A DNA stretch of 64,000 nt from Podocnemis expansa (lineage: Eukaryota > Chordata > Testudines > Podocnemididae): the NCBI GenBank assembly GCA_007922195.1, contig ML681963.1, positions 53,908,590 through 53,972,589 on the forward strand, given 5' to 3'. The notes below the pieces were generated by a model that did no database searches, was not told the origin of the DNA, and saw only the letters and a program-made list of their open reading frames with translations. Positions 10,042 through 22,041 of this stretch are shown here, piece by piece (position 1 is the first letter of the stretch; each line of letters starts with the position of its first letter). Both the position numbers and the translations under genes were made by a program.

Positions 10042-13000
10042 GATTCATTTTGTAATTCTGAGTAACTATTGTGCATTCATGCCACCCCCTAGCAGTGCCA
10101 GGGAACTCTCAAGCACCATGGAGTGTGCCTGTGTGATGGAGATGTTAACAGGCTAGATGCAGGTCTGTCTTTGGGGTATGACTGGCCATTGGGGGATTCA
10201 TTCTCTGCATCTGTAACTGACTGCTGAACTGATCTGGTGGGGTGTGGAGTGGAATTACTTCTTGCTCTGCTTATGCCCATGAGTTAATCTCTTCTGATAA
10301 ACTCAGTAGTTGTGTTTAGCGCAGGGGAATCATGGGAGTAATAAAAAGAGAACACCCAGCCCTTGCAGCCATTACCACTGCTAGGCACTTCATCCTGGCT
10401 TTTAATCTGATCTGGTCTTTGAAACAGCATCTTGCTGTTCTTTGGAGCTCATGCAAATTCCATTATCTCTTCCTTTCATCCTTCTTTCTTTCTCCCCTCC
10501 CCTTGTGCTGTCTCTGTCAGTACCTATCCTGCATGATGATACTTCCCACTAGTGCTGCTGCTGCTAATCCTCTTTTGTGCCTTACATTTTAATGTTAAAA
10601 GGGAAGAAAAAAGTTGTCTGCATAATGAATCTATTGACTGGCTGGATAAAAAACAAGCCTTTACTTCAGATTGCCCAGCCCTGAGCTGGCTCTCCTGGAG
10701 TTCTCTGTTGATTGGTTACTAAAGCTTTGAAACTATTATCTTAACTAAATGTGCTTTTTCTCTCTCCAGTTGAGTCTCATTTGCTTCTAGTTTAACTTGT
10801 CCTCTCCCAGCCCAAATAAAAATAATTAGAGGAACAAAAGCCCTCTCTCCAGGATCCCATAGGTACAGATTCAGTGCAGTATCTTGTGCCTGTAATAGGG
10901 GCACTAGCTCTGGTGTCCTTTAAAAATCCCAATTTAGTCAGATATATTTGGCCTATGTCAACTGCTTCTGCTGCTTCACTTGAATGCAGTGGGCCTTATT
11001 TGCCTGTCATGCTGGTGTAAATCAGTGCAATTCCACTGAACCCGATAAGTTTACACTGATGAGTGCAATGAAAAATGAATAGGTGAATTGTGCATAACAT
11101 TATATACTATGCTCTATTTAACAGTTGTTGTCATCCACACCAGGTGTGGCTGTGTTTAATGGTGGTGGAGAGATTCTTGTATATTGGCTTGTCCACTGTT
11201 GGTAGTTTTGATTCAGAAGGCTCTAAAATAGATCAGCTGCTGCATGATCATTTAGCTGTAAAGAAACCTAGCTCAAGTTAACAGTCATGTTATTAGGGGG
11301 CCCTCGCTGACCCACAATTAGGGTTGAGATGACTGTATTGTTCAGGATTTAACATCCGTTCCCCATCCCCACTGCATACTACCCTAAAATCCATACGTGA
11401 ACTTGAATTGTCTCAAACATTGTTATGCATAATCAGAGCAAGTTAGTGGTCTAAATTTGGGGCCACTTAGTCATAAGAACCTGAGATTCAGAGCTGCTGG
11501 TGGAGGGGTCCTGTTAATATACAATTATTTTTTTTTTGATTATACCTGTCACTCTGGCAGTTGTGTAGATTCTCCCCACAGTCCCCATCTGATGGCACCT
11601 GAATGGGTTTCATTTTAGCTAGTGTCTCGTCACCCACTCCTCGTCGGGTGAGCAATATTTAAACAATCGTTAAGAATTTGATCTGGTTCTACAAACTGCT
11701 GTGCACCTGGGATCCGCATTAGAGGGAGTGATTTGTGCACATGCTGTGAGACTGCTGCGTTGTTTGGCACTAAATGTTCCCTGTAGTATCTCATTGCAGG
11801 GGAACAGAAAATTGAAATTGATGAGAAACCGGCTGGAAACCAAAGTGAAATTGACTAGTTAACTTTTTATTGTTGAGTGAAATGCAAAAAGTAAAAATAA
11901 GTGGTAGGAAGTAAATTGAATTGGCAAAATTCTTTCCATTTTAATAATCTCTGATGTAATATTAGTAAGATAGAGAGGAAATTGGTTTTCAAAAGCTATA
12001 TGGCTTTTTAACCTCAGTGTTTCTCACTCTCCAGCTCCAGTCTGGAACTATTTAAGCATGTATGCAACATGCAGTTATGTGTTTGTGAGGTGGGATGTAT
12101 GTCTACAAAGTCCATTGACATGCTGTGACGTGAAAGCAACTGGTGGTAAACCATTCTAGTGATGCTGGAACACACATGGACTAGAAGTGAATGAAGTGAC
12201 TTGATTTGGTCCAGTATGTCTCACCAACAAGGGCCAAGATTTTCAAAATGCTTCCACATGCCTTATTACAACTGCGACATTTGACCAGGTGACGGGCTTG
12301 CTGCGCAGACCAGGCAATTGCCTGCATTCTGTAAATAACTTTGGATATGTTGTGCATAGAAACATGGTGGGTGAATTTTTACAGGCTTTAAGATATTTGA
12401 CCCCAGAACCTAATGCAGAAAATAAACATCTGGCTTTTCATTTGTCTCAGATATGTCCTTTTCTAGCTGAAATCACTTATGACACCAGTGAATCTTGTAT
12501 GTCTCTAATCTTCATGGAATTGTAAAAATGATGTCTCTTGCCTTGCCAATGCACCTCAATCCCGACCCATAGCTGTCCTTCTATTCCATGGGGCTACCTC
12601 TTGCTCCTTAGTAATGGTACCACAAGCCTGACCCACAGTTATGCTCATCTGTACTCTTCCCAGCCCAGCTCTGTCAATACCCTTCACCATGACCTGCAGC
12701 TTTCTCAGTTTCTTCAAGACCTGGGCTCCCCTGGAAAAATTCTGGTGATGCCCAAAGCCTTGGCTTGCACCACTTCTTCCCTTAGAGACCTTCAGCCTAA
12801 TGGTTGGGCCAAACTTTGCTGTAAATGTGAGCTGGACATACTTACCCCAAATGCCTGTCTGCTCTCCATCTTGCTTGCTAACAAGGCTACAGTACTGACT
12901 TCAGTGGTTTGTAAGGTGTTCTGCCTTAAATCTTAGGGAGACTGTGGTGGAGAGAAACTTTATCTCTGGGTCAGCTGGTTCAGTCACTGAAACCTTTTTA

Positions 13001-14050
13001 GCAGGTTAGTTTGAGCACATCCTTCTGACTGTGCTTTTTAGTCCTCTCTACTCTGCTTGAGCAGCTTTGATGGCTGAAAAATATTTGTCACTGGATCCCT
13101 TCTGTTCACAGCCAATCAGGACTCTGCTACAGTGGAGCCTTCTCCCATCCAGCACCTGGGTCTCTACGCTACCTGTAGCCAGCTCCCAAATCCAGGCTCA
13201 GAGAGTCCGACTCTTGCTCTGTCTGGTCTCACTGGGGTGGGGCCTCCCTCCAAGAGTGTCCTGGACAGCCCAATCAGAAGTGATGCTCAGCCAGTATAGA
13301 CGTCAGAGGGTTTATTAGCAATCCAGTTTGCACAACAGCTAGGACAGTTGGCTTTCAGATTAACCAGGAGGTATAGCAGCTAACCACCAGGAAGAGCCCT
13401 GGAGATCCTGCATCTCAGACCCCCCATCTTCCTACTACCTTCCTCCTCTCTTAGCCCTTTGTTCTCCTCCAAGGCCAGCCCCCAGTCTAAACCGGCCACA
13501 ACCTGTGTCACCCACAGGGGGTCCAGGTTAGGTCTGTCTAAAGCCCCTTCTCCCCCAGTGGTTCCCATAGTTATCACACCCCCATGTCCCATCACCAGAA
13601 TATCCGTGTCCCATCACCAAAGTATAGGAGCAGAAAACAAGAGCACTTGGGCATCACCCCTGACATCCTAAAGTAGCCCAAGAAGTTTTCTTACTTCATC
13701 ACATCTAGCCAGTCCAAACTGGGCCTGGCATGTCAAGGAGTATGTGACAATTACCACAGCACAAGGCTGCCTCAGTATGCAACCTATGTTGGTGGCAGGA
13801 TATAAACTGGTGTAGGACCCATGGTGGCAGTTCTCTGCCATCTGGAGATCATCCCAGGGCTTGATACGCCTGCTTTAGCATCTAAAGGTGGGGCAGGTTC
13901 TGGCAGAACATATTTGCTTTCTGTATGCCTTCCAGCTCACAGGCAGTGAGGGCTGCTATGCGAAGGTTAGAATATTACTGTGGGGTAGCTGCGTGTGAGG
14001 TTATGTCCATATCTAGATTCTACAGACCCTGCTCAGGTCATCTGCCCTTT
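10042..14050. other. Unassigned DNA, no gene seen
   Basis: I find no recognisable coding exon. Frames at 12,289-12,525 and 12,538-12,936 are open but lack family motifs, and I do not call them. Near 13,060-13,480 a stretch containing GGGTTTATTAGCAATCC could be the 3' part of a minus-strand LTR, but I cannot identify ends. Confidence 0.45.
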
Positions 14051-14054
14051 CACA

Positions 14055-14460
14055 TTGCTTTAAACTCTAAGGTCAAAAGGGACCAATGTGATCATCTCTT
14101 CTGACCTCCTGCACAGGGCAGGCCAGAGAAGACCCTCCCCTCTTGCAATAAACCTATACCTGAGTTAAAGTCCTCAAACCATGGTTTAAAGAGTAAGGTA
14201 CACAGAATCCACCAGCAAGTGAGTCAAGTTCCATGCTTCAGAGGAAGGTGAAAACCCCCCAGAGCCTTTGCCAACCTGCCCTGGAGGAAAACTCCTTCCT
14301 GACCTCAATATGGCAATCAGATTTTGGCTGGTACCAAGGCAGTACCCTTTAATCACCAGCAGTGTCTCCAGCTTGCCATTTTTTAAAAGTGGTATAAATC
14401 CCTCTCCTTGATGGTGCCTTCCAGTCTTACTTTCCTTGACATCATAATGCCCCATTGGCT
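14055..14460. repeat. Medium-reiteration reptilian repeat fragment (family uncertain)
   Basis: The run GATCATCTCTTCTGACCTCC, then AAAGTCCTCAAACCATGG and CCTGGAGGAAAACTCCTTCC reads like a repeat I associate with turtle genomes. I cannot name its class from the sequence. The ORF on the minus strand is not convincing. Confidence 0.35.
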
Positions 14461-14889
14461 CAGTCAGCTAGCAGCATGTAGCAGCCATGCAAGGTAGTGA
14501 AACTGTCTGGGAAACTGGTTCCGAGGAGGCCTCTGCATCTCCACCTTGCAGAGAGGATTTGCGGGGCAGTTGTAAACACAGTATTGGCTAGGAAACAAGC
14601 ACAGCCAGTCTTGTGTGGTGGAATCAGAGCCACTTAACTAGAGATGGGTTGGAAGGGGAGTCTGTAAACTGGCCATTTGGAGAGACTAGCAACTTGCTAA
14701 TTTGGATGGATGGAGAATAGAGGAGTGGGCTTTAGGTCACAAAATAGAATAAGTGGGCTGGCTTTAGTTTGCGCCATCCCTGGCAAGCAAAGAGTGATGA
14801 CTGACTAGATGTTAGACCTATAACTGGAGACTCTGGAGCATAGTGAAGGCTGCCTCTGGCATGGTATAGTGAAATGCTAATCTCAGCCC

Positions 14890-15180
14890 TAATCTACGTT
14901 TGGGGGACATTCGGCAGCAGTTGACCATCAGTTGCGCAAGGAACATAAACTTCCTTGCGTAACCAGCAGCAACTTTCTAAGCTGCTCTTTCACATTAGGG
15001 AAAAGCCAACCACAAATCACTTGTGATTGGCTTTCCCCTACATCCCTGCAACCACCAGGACTTCCGGGGTCAGCTTCCGGGAGCGGCACAGCAAGTTCAT
15101 ATTCACTGTGATCTGCTCCTGGAAGGGTGAACTGATGGCAGTGAATTTGCTGCCATTGGTATAGACATATCTTCATTGCT
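14890..15180. repeat. Hairpin-rich segment with several distinct inverted repeats
   Basis: At least three imperfect palindromes lie side by side: one around GCAAGGAACATAAACTTCCTTGC, one pairing GGGAAAAGCCAACCAC with TTGTGATTGGCTTTCCCC, and one around CTTCCGGGGTCAGCTTCCGGG. The segment ends near a TATAGACATATC word like the TIR ends elsewhere. I found no matching left end or duplication, so element status is unproven. Confidence 0.5.
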
Positions 15181-15269
15181 CTTGAGGCTCTGTGCTCTAC
15201 AAAGGTGGTAGGTGTGGTCATTTGCCCAGTGGGTGAACTGAAGCAGTGGGAAGAAAAGTGACTTCTTCA

Positions 15270-15610
15270 AGGCCCCAGAGGCGTCACTTGCACCTGGCAC
15301 ACAGAGCATGTGCCCCAAGTCCTGGTGCCAATGCCCCGAGTGTCAGGCCGCCAGCCTGGCCCCAGATCCCCGGCCGGGAGTAGTGGCACTGCTGTTCCTG
15401 GCTGGAGATCCAGGGCCTGGCCATCTATGGTGGTGCCGCTGCTCCCAGCCCCATTCCCAGGCAGAGATCCAGGGCCTGGCCACCTGCAGCAACAGAAGCC
15501 AAAGGCAGGATCTGGCCTGGGCCCAGAATCGGGGCATGGGGGCAGGGCCCTCGGCAAAGGGGACAGGGCCCATGCCTGTGCCCCAGATCTTACCCTGGAG
15601 CAATAACACT
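15270..15610. repeat. GC-rich repeat sharing words with 22,045-22,745 and 36,110-36,305
   Basis: The start GAGGCGTCACTTGCACC..GGCACACAGAGCATGTGCCCC parallels GATGTCACTTGTGGTGGGCACACGGGGCTTGTGCCC at 22,055. CAGGGCCTGGCC words recur. ORFs of 88-144 codons on both strands are composition-driven. It is probably a non-autonomous DNA element or its cargo, but the ends are not defined. Confidence 0.4.
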
Positions 15611-15860
15611 CCTGCAAGGCCCTATAGCAAGCCAGTGCCAGAATCCAGATCTTGTGATTGCCTTGCTCTGATCACTAGCACTTGCTGTCTCCCAGATTCT
15701 AATTGCTCTTGGTGGTTGTGGGATGGAGATAGAGGGCTATGACAAGACTGCTTGCCTGGTCTTCAATGTGACTATTGCTGGCCCAGACCAGTAGCAGGGG
15801 ACCAGCTGCAGGGTCAGATCCCATCTGGGTAAATCATACACTTTGCAGAGTGGTACCTGT

Positions 15861-15950
15861 GGCTATGTCTACATATACTTTTTTAGTTTGGACTTGCTAG
15901 TCCAAACTAATCTCAGGCTAGTTCAGACTAACCATGGCTTTTTCAGGTTG
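15861..15950 (+). mobile_element. GTTCGAAC-family TIR element, left fragment
   Basis: It begins GGCTATGTCTACATATAC and carries TAGTTTGGACTTGCTAGTCCAAACTAA and GCTAGTTCAGACTAACC. It stops where a minus-strand PLE begins at about 15,955, and no right end is found downstream. It is a truncated copy. Confidence 0.6.
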
Positions 15951-15954
15951 AAAA

Positions 15955-16285
15955 AACAACAAGGAGTTGTGTGGCACTTTTAAGACTAACAGGTTTGTTT
16001 TTTGCATGAGCTTTCGTGGGAGAAGATCCCACTTCCTCAGATGCTTCGAAGATGGGTGAACTTACAGAAAGGAATGAAATTAAATGCAAGGGGGTGTAAA
16101 ACATAGGATCAGGTCATAAAGTAACAGCAAATCAGAGCAGTTTACAGGCTCAAACCATGGGAAGCCTGAAGTCAATTTACCTTTTGTAATGGGAAAAGAA
16201 CCCATAGTCTCGATTAAGTCCTGCTTTCACAGAATTTAGCTTGCATATTAATTCAAGTTCAGCTGTTTCTCTTTGAAGTCTTGAT
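15955..16285 (-). mobile_element. Penelope-like element 3' end with C-terminal coding remnant
   Basis: Read on the minus strand, 16,285-16,170 encodes a run containing LQRETAELELICKLN and a GLNRDYGFFSHYK stretch. The same run recurs in the copies at 40,744-41,030 (LQRETAELKFRCRFD) and near 19,140-19,215. It is the C-terminal part of a PLE protein, downstream of the GIY-YIG-like part. The non-coding tail follows, with CATGAAAGCTCATGC-type and AAGTGCCAC words. It is truncated at its 5' end. Confidence 0.65.
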
Positions 16286-16289
16286 GTAC

Positions 16290-16735
16290 CCATGCCACTT
16301 TTGGGAGCGACGGCTGGCTGGTAGGCTGGGCCCCTCTGCTTTGTCCCGCCAACAGAGGGAGGGAGGGAGCACGCGGTGCCCACCCAGCGCAGAGGCTGGC
16401 CCCTCACTCCCACCCTCCCCTGAGCCAGCCACTCTGTCCCTGGGGGGCAGAGATGACTGGTCCAGGGACTGGGTTCTGCTGGCCCTCCCCGCCCCCAGGA
16501 AGGAGCAGCCGGCCCAGGGGAGGGGTGAGAGAGCAAAGCCCAGCCTCTGGGCTGGCCTGCTCAGCCCCTGGGCTGGCCTGTTCAGCCCCTGGGCCGGCTG
16601 TTCCCTGTCCTGGGGGCAGGGCGAGCCAGCCCAGAGCAAAGGCCGGCTCCACACTCCTGCCCCCTGCTCATGGCAGGACAGCGTGGGGCCCCCAGAATTG
16701 CAGGGCTAGGCCCCCCTCTCCCAGGATGGCCCTGG
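16290..16735. repeat. GC-rich block between two PLE tails
   Basis: GGCTGGCC, CAGCCCCTGGGC and CTGGGGGCAGGG words repeat, similar to 22,310-22,420. Overlapping ORFs of 82-142 codons occupy both strands, which is a composition effect. I see no gene. Confidence 0.45.
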
Positions 16736-16739
16736 CTGT

Positions 16740-16870
16740 GTTAGTCCAGGCCTGCTAAACAAGCAAGGAGTCCAATGGCATTTTTAAAGACTAACAAATT
16801 TATTTATCTCATGAGCTTTCATGGGAGAAAATCCCACTTTGTCAGCTGCTTTGAAGATGGAGAATTTAGA
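16740..16870 (-). mobile_element. Penelope-like element 3' tail fragment
   Basis: It has the reverse-orientation tail words GTGTTAGTCCAGG, ATTTTTAAAGACTAACAAAT and CATGAGCTTTCATGGGAG in the usual order. It lacks coding sequence. Confidence 0.6.
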
Positions 16871-16874
16871 CTTC

Positions 16875-17913
16875 CATTCGGGTCTAGTTAAAAGCTGAAC
16901 CCTGACCCTTCTTAGTTAATTTAAAGGGGCACTTTGGCCCTCAAGACTGTCTCCTTCTAATAAAATCTTTTCTTTCTGCCTGGTTATCCCTGCTTGGAGC
17001 TACAGGGGTGGGCGGGGAGTTGCACTGTTCAGGAGGATCTCCTAGCAAGCTTTGTTGCCCTAGCAACCTATTGCTTTGAGTGGAGAAACTGCATCTTAAA
17101 AATGGGATCCTTACCCTGACTCACAGAAATCCCTGGTCTGTTGGGTGAACATAACTGCCATTCTCTTTGTGTCCTTATTAACTTATAGCTAGCTGGGGTC
17201 AAGAGCAAGAGTGTGAGGCTGCTAAGAACCAAAATGAATTGTAATCTGTCTTCTTAAAAACCAAGCAGTGTCTCAGAAATGGATTTCCAATTTCCCAGCC
17301 ACCTGCTTAACAGATTTCTGGGTTTTATAATTACTTCTAGGTGCTTGTAGAACCTGGTTTCCAGGCAACTTGTTGCATCTCTTATTTCCTCTTGCAAATC
17401 TGTTTTCACTGCCTATAAGTGTTGAAACAACATCCTCCAGGCTGTTAAAGTGGGGGGGGAGATGGTTCTCTCCCCCTCTCCCCACAGTTTTTCTTCCCTT
17501 AACTCTCCTGGGTATATGAGGTGCTGTACCAGTCCTTGTAGACCAGGTCTTGGGTAACACAGTTTAGCAATTTTCATTGAATGCAGCCAGATCCCAGCTG
17601 GTATAAATCGTCTTAGTTTCATTGTCTTGCCTAAGACCAGGCCAGTTTACACTGGTGGTGGAGTTAACCTGAAGTACTTACTATCGCAGATCTGCAAGGA
17701 CATTGTGGGCAAAAGTAACTGAGGTAACTTAGAGATCCGACTTGTCTCCCTGTGAAGTGAGGCTCTCTGGAGGAGGAATATTCTCTATGGGAAGGCAGGT
17801 AACAGACAGGCTTCTCACCCTAGGCTTCAGCCAGGGAAAGACAGGTCCAATCTAACAGGGATTCAGTAGAAGATGAATGTACAAATGGAAACTCTTTAGA
17901 TATAAATGGAACT
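16875..17913. other. Unassigned DNA, no gene seen
   Basis: No family or gene recognised. Frames at 17,273-17,622 on the minus strand lack motifs. Confidence 0.45.
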
Positions 17914-17921
17914 GGGGTAGT

Positions 17922-18541
17922 CAGGGCTGGATTATCAAAGGGGCTTTAGGGGATTAAGCCCTGGGCCCTAGCTGAAAAGGGGGCACTAGGCTCAGAGCTA
18001 TAACTATGGCAGGGCGAATGGGGCTTTGCCCAGAAAGCGCCAGAGCGGCTCAGTAGAACCGCCCTATTAAAAGGAGCATTTTGCAGTGCCAGCCCCAAGC
18101 ACTGCTAATTGCAAGGGGCACGTTCCAACTGGAATGTGCCCCGGGCACTGAAACCAAGCATTATGTCTCTGCCTAGGCTCCAGCCCCTAAACCCCCTGCA
18201 ATAATCCGGCCCCCCACCTACATCAAGGCCTGGCTCCACTGCGGGTGGGGGGGAAACTGCTGCAGCCTTCCAGGTCCCACTGCATGCCAGCCACCTTCCC
18301 TCCCCCCAGCCCCCACAGGCTGGCCAGAGTGGGGCCAGGGCAGGAGCAGCCTCTGGCCCCAGTACCCCCAGCCCCAAGGATGGGAGGTCCTTTGGTCACT
18401 GGGCTCTGGGGATGGGAGTGGCCTGTGATTGGGGAGCCCTGAGGATGTCAGAGAGGGTCCCAGTGCCTAGGGGCCTGTGGTTGGGGGGCCTTGCAGGACA
18501 GGGGGCAGCCTGGGGCCTCTGGGTTAGTTAATCCAGCCCTG
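17922..18541. mobile_element. hAT-type non-autonomous element
   Basis: The ends are CAGGGCTGGATTATC and TTAATCCAGCCCTG. They are flanked by GGGGTAGT and GTGGCAGT, an 8-bp duplication matching at six positions. It is internally GC-rich with no transposase. The part at 17,990-18,120 (GAATGGGGCTTTGCCC, then AGCCCCAAGCACTGCTAATT) is shared with the short hAT at 26,580, showing exchange or common origin of interiors. Confidence 0.75.
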
Positions 18542-18747
18542 GTGGCAGTTCATACCAGCTGAATCTGGCCCAGTGTGATCAGATTCTGGTAAATGCTGAG
18601 GCCACAGTTCAGGCAAAGCTCATTCTTAAGTCCATCCTTGCTCAGCAAAGCATGTAGGCACAGGTCAAAGTCCCACTGAAAACAAAAGATTAAGGATGTG
18701 CTTTGAGTTGGGGCCTGCTTGTGTAACTAGTATTTAATCATTTTCCA

Positions 18748-18893
18748 AAGGGGTAGCTGTGTCAGTCTCGTTCAGCAAAAAAAAACCAAGGAATTGTGTG
18801 GCACTTTAAGACTAACAGATTAAGTGCCACATAACTCCTTGGTTTTTTTGCTAGACTAGACTAACACAGCTATCCCTTTGGAAATACCAGTAG
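18748..18893. mobile_element. Penelope-like tail in head-to-head inverted arrangement
   Basis: The minus-orientation tail (GGGTAGCTGTGTCAGTCTCG, then GTGGCACTTTAAGACTAAC) is followed at once by the plus-orientation tail (TAAGTGCCACATAACTCC, then AGACTAACACAGCTATCCC). The two halves form a long hairpin of about 65 bp per arm. Inverted tail duplication is typical of PLE insertions. Confidence 0.65.
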
Positions 18894-18894
18894 T

Positions 18895-19320
18895 TCAGCA
18901 AAACAAACAAGGGGTCTGCTGGCACTTCTAAAGACTAACACATTTATTCATTGCATGAGCTTTCATGGGGGAAAATCCCACTTCATAAGATGCTTGAAGA
19001 TGGGGCACTTAACACTTCCTTGCATTTATTTTCATCCAATTCTGTAAGTCATAGGATCAGGTCAGACTTGATCAGGTCAGTTGTTTAGATTCAAACAGTG
19101 GAGAGCAGCATATTAGAGGAAGCTGAAGTAAAATCACCTCTTGTAATAAGAAAAACTCAAAATCCCTAGTTAACCCTAAGGCAACAGTGTCAGCCCTGCA
19201 TATGAATTCAAATTCTGAAGTTGCCCATCTTCACACATCTGAAGTGGGATTTTTCTCCCTCGAAAGCTCATGCGATAAATTAATTTGTCACTTTTAAAAA
19301 GTGCCACAGGACTCCTTGTT
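18895..19320 (-). mobile_element. Penelope-like element 3' end with inverted second tail
   Basis: The minus-strand copy runs from the tail (GTTCAGCAAAACAAACAAGG) through CATGAGCTTTCATGGG to a coding remnant near 19,215-19,120, whose translation resembles SEFEFICRADTVALGLTRDF. A plus-oriented tail piece follows at about 19,235-19,320 (GGGATTTTTCTCCCTCG, GAAAGCTCATGCGATAAATT). It is truncated with frame damage. Confidence 0.6.
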
Positions 19321-19321
19321 A

Positions 19322-20090
19322 GTATTTAATCTTACAAGCAAAGCAGGGTACTCCAAGGGGGCTGCCCTGCACAAGCACTCACCAACATGCATGATGGTTG
19401 TACAAGTGGGCTGCATTGATCAGAGTGCAGTGCTCAGCAGTGGATCCAGGTGGAGAGCTTTCCATAATGATGCAGCAACATATCAGTCATTCAGGGCCTG
19501 CAAATGGGAAGAGCAGAATGGCAAACTCTTCTCTCCCCAGTGTCGAGAGTAACTTACTAGGAAAGGCCCTATGTTTCTGTGTTGTGCTCTCTGGAAGGGT
19601 CCTTTTGGATTGAGCTTAAACTTGGAACAAAGGGTAGTAGAGAAGTTCTGGCTCTCGACAAATTAGTTTGCCCAGCTGCTGGCGGCCTTATGTTCCCAGC
19701 ATGCTGGCACAACATGTCTCCTGTTTAATGGCACCTGCTGAAAGGGCTTCTTTGTATCTTCTGCAGAGTTCAGGGGTACTTTGGTTTGGTGTTGGCAAGA
19801 TCAACTTTTGTAGATGGTCCTTCACTTTTGGACTTTCAGAGCCAAGCTGTGTTTGCAAGCCTGCCTCTCTGGGAATAGGAAATTGAGATTGCATTTTTGG
19901 ACCATGTCTTGTGACAATTTTTAGGAACTGGATGGACCTCTTGCAACCCAGCCCTTGAAAGGGGCTGCACATGAAGCCAGTGCACAATGACCAAGATTGG
20001 GACTGAAATGTTACTCTGGCTTTTCACATCTGGTTCCTGCCTCTTTCTTCCCCTCACCTGAGGAAGGAAACTGGGCCAACCTTTTCTATA
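19322..20090. other. Unassigned DNA, no gene seen
   Basis: Small frames on both strands overlap each other. No domain, splice-bounded exon or repeat family is recognised. Confidence 0.45.
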
Positions 20091-20098
20091 TCATAGGG

Positions 20099-20287
20099 CA
20101 GTGGTTTTCAAACTTAGGGTCAGGACCCAGTACTGGGTCATGGCCCCTCAGGCACTGAGTCATGGCGTCCCCTGATGCTAACACCAAAAGACTGGAATAT
20201 ATTGCTCAAAGATGGAATTGTTGGGTTGTGGGCCTAAATGTTTTTTTTTCAACTGGGACCTGAGGAAAAAAAGTTTGACAACCATTG
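20099..20287. mobile_element. hAT (Charlie-like) miniature element, copy 1
   Basis: It begins CAGTGGTTTTCAAACTTAGG and ends AAGTTTGACAACCATTG. It is flanked by TCATAGGG and GCATAGGG, an 8-bp duplication with one mismatch. The same 190-bp unit occurs at 23,989 and 37,670. It is non-coding. Confidence 0.85.
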
Positions 20288-20504
20288 GCATAGGGCACTT
20301 GCTCAGCTGCACTGGTTTCCATGCTGGGTGGAAGAGCCAAGCTCTAGCCACTGTTTTCCCTTGCATGCCTACTCCCTGTCCACCTGTGTAGAAGAGAATA
20401 GTGACAGGTGTGCCCCTTACCATACAGGGCTTTCTCACTGTGGGTAGCTCCTGCAGGTGAGAAAAGGGGTAGTCACACAGCCAGCTTCACAACTGAGGCC
20501 ACAG

Positions 20505-20660
20505 ACTGTGTGCACAAACATTTTCTTTGTGTGTGCAAAAACATTTCTTTGTGAGCACCAATATTAGCCCTATTGAATTTTTTTGTGCATGCTTTATTTT
20601 GTTGTGTGCGCAGGTTTCATGACCTGTTGCGCACAAGCACACAGCTTCAAGGGAACAGTG
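20505..20660. mobile_element. hAT element fragment of the CAGTGTTCCC family
   Basis: The stretch rich in TGTGTGCACAAA and TTGTTGTGTGCGCAGG, ending AAGGGAACAGTG, matches the complete copy at 30,419-30,772. The left end is missing or decayed. Confidence 0.55.
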
Positions 20661-20933
20661 GCTCAGAGCCACATGGTCACTAGCCATCCCTGAAACAATT
20701 TTTAATTGCTGTGCTGTGGGCTACATAAGTTGCTTTTCTCAAACAAGGAAGGAAAGTGAGGGTAAGAACAATGGGAAGGATGTGCTAGTTTACACAGATG
20801 GCTGATCTGTTGGGTTGATTCCTGCCTCTCCTGCTTATTTTTGTTGAGTGGCTGATTTTTAGGCTATTTATGCCACTTAGTGATTCAGTTTTGTTGTCTC
20901 CTTTTGAGAAGATGGGGGTGAGTGTGTACAAGC

Positions 20934-20954
20934 AAAAAAAAAAAAAAAAAAAAA
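20934..20954. repeat. A21 homopolymer
   Basis: This is an uninterrupted run of 21 adenines. It may be a retrotransposed poly(A) tail, but I see no clear source element upstream and no duplication. Confidence 0.9.
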
Positions 20955-20955
20955 T

Positions 20956-21930
20956 CCTGGGGCCTTCATGGGCTTATTTATTTTACCCACCCACTGTACT
21001 AAAAAAATAAAAGGCCCTAGGCCAGAATCTGTAGGAAATACAGCCTGAAGACCAAGGGCTACAGTAATGGGCATCATCTGAGGACCTGGCTCAGTGCATC
21101 TCTTGGAAGCACAACAGCCAGTTGACTTTTTTCTCTCTTACAAAGCTCTTCTAGCTAATCCTTAACATGTATCTCAAATTTATGGTACCCCTCCTATTTT
21201 AATAACGTCAGTGTGTCTACGCTTAACTTCTCGTTCATCTTTAAATGGTTTCCTTTGAGACAAATTAGCCAATGCCCCTCATTGTAATTCAGGTGCAGGT
21301 GGGAAACAGTATTTTGGGATTCCTCTGAACAATGGTTGGCTGTGTGCTGCTCTTTAACAAAGTCTTTTATAAAACAAGCACCAGAAACTGAAGTGGCGTA
21401 ATCTGGCATAACTCCACTGGAGCCAATGGGACTATGGTGATTTACTCCAGATGAGGTTCAGGCTTCAAGTCTTTGCAGGATTTTAAATATCCTCCCACTA
21501 TTCCCATATGAGATGAGAGATCTAATTGTCTTTACATCTTCATAAAATGACTTGAATCTCAGTGTTTTCCCTTCCTGAAATAAGGCTGAACTTGCTTCCT
21601 TCTTCAAATGCCTGAATTCTGTAGAAATAGAGAGACCCAAAAGTTATAGTGCTGCCAGCATAATGTGCAATCCTCAGAAATCTCTTTGTGAGATATCTTT
21701 GCCTTAAAGGAGCTGATGTTCTTCTTGTAAACAGAGTTTATCTCCCAGTCTTGCAGATTCCCCATGTAAAGCATTAAATCTGGATTTGAAGGATTATGAT
21801 TCTAATTCTTCATGCCACTATACAGAGGCCTCAGGCCTGAGCCACCTGCTTCCATGCCCAAAAGTGTATGAAGTGTTAAAGGTGGGGAATGGCTGTTCAT
21901 GGGGACATCTGGACTTAAGAGCCTCCTCTG
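20956..21930. other. Unassigned DNA, no gene seen
   Basis: A stretch near 21,395-21,455 (GGCATAACTCCACTGGAGCCAATGG) looks like a decayed reptilian interspersed repeat, related in wording to 11,010-11,060. The remainder is unassigned. Confidence 0.4.
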
Positions 21931-22041
21931 TTACAACAGTTCTTCTTCAAGCACTGCTCACATCCATTCTGAAGTAAGTGTGTACATGCCACAGTGCATG
22001 GTCATCCAGAAAGCTTTTTACCCATAGCCTGCCCCCGTTGG

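Noticed and set aside
12289..12936. Possible host exons in the two plus-strand frames
   Set aside because: There is no recognisable protein family, no convincing splice sites at the edges, and nothing adjacent to connect to.
15308..15742. A 144-codon frame with its opposite-strand partners
   Set aside because: GC-rich composition keeps several frames open at once, with no recognisable domain.
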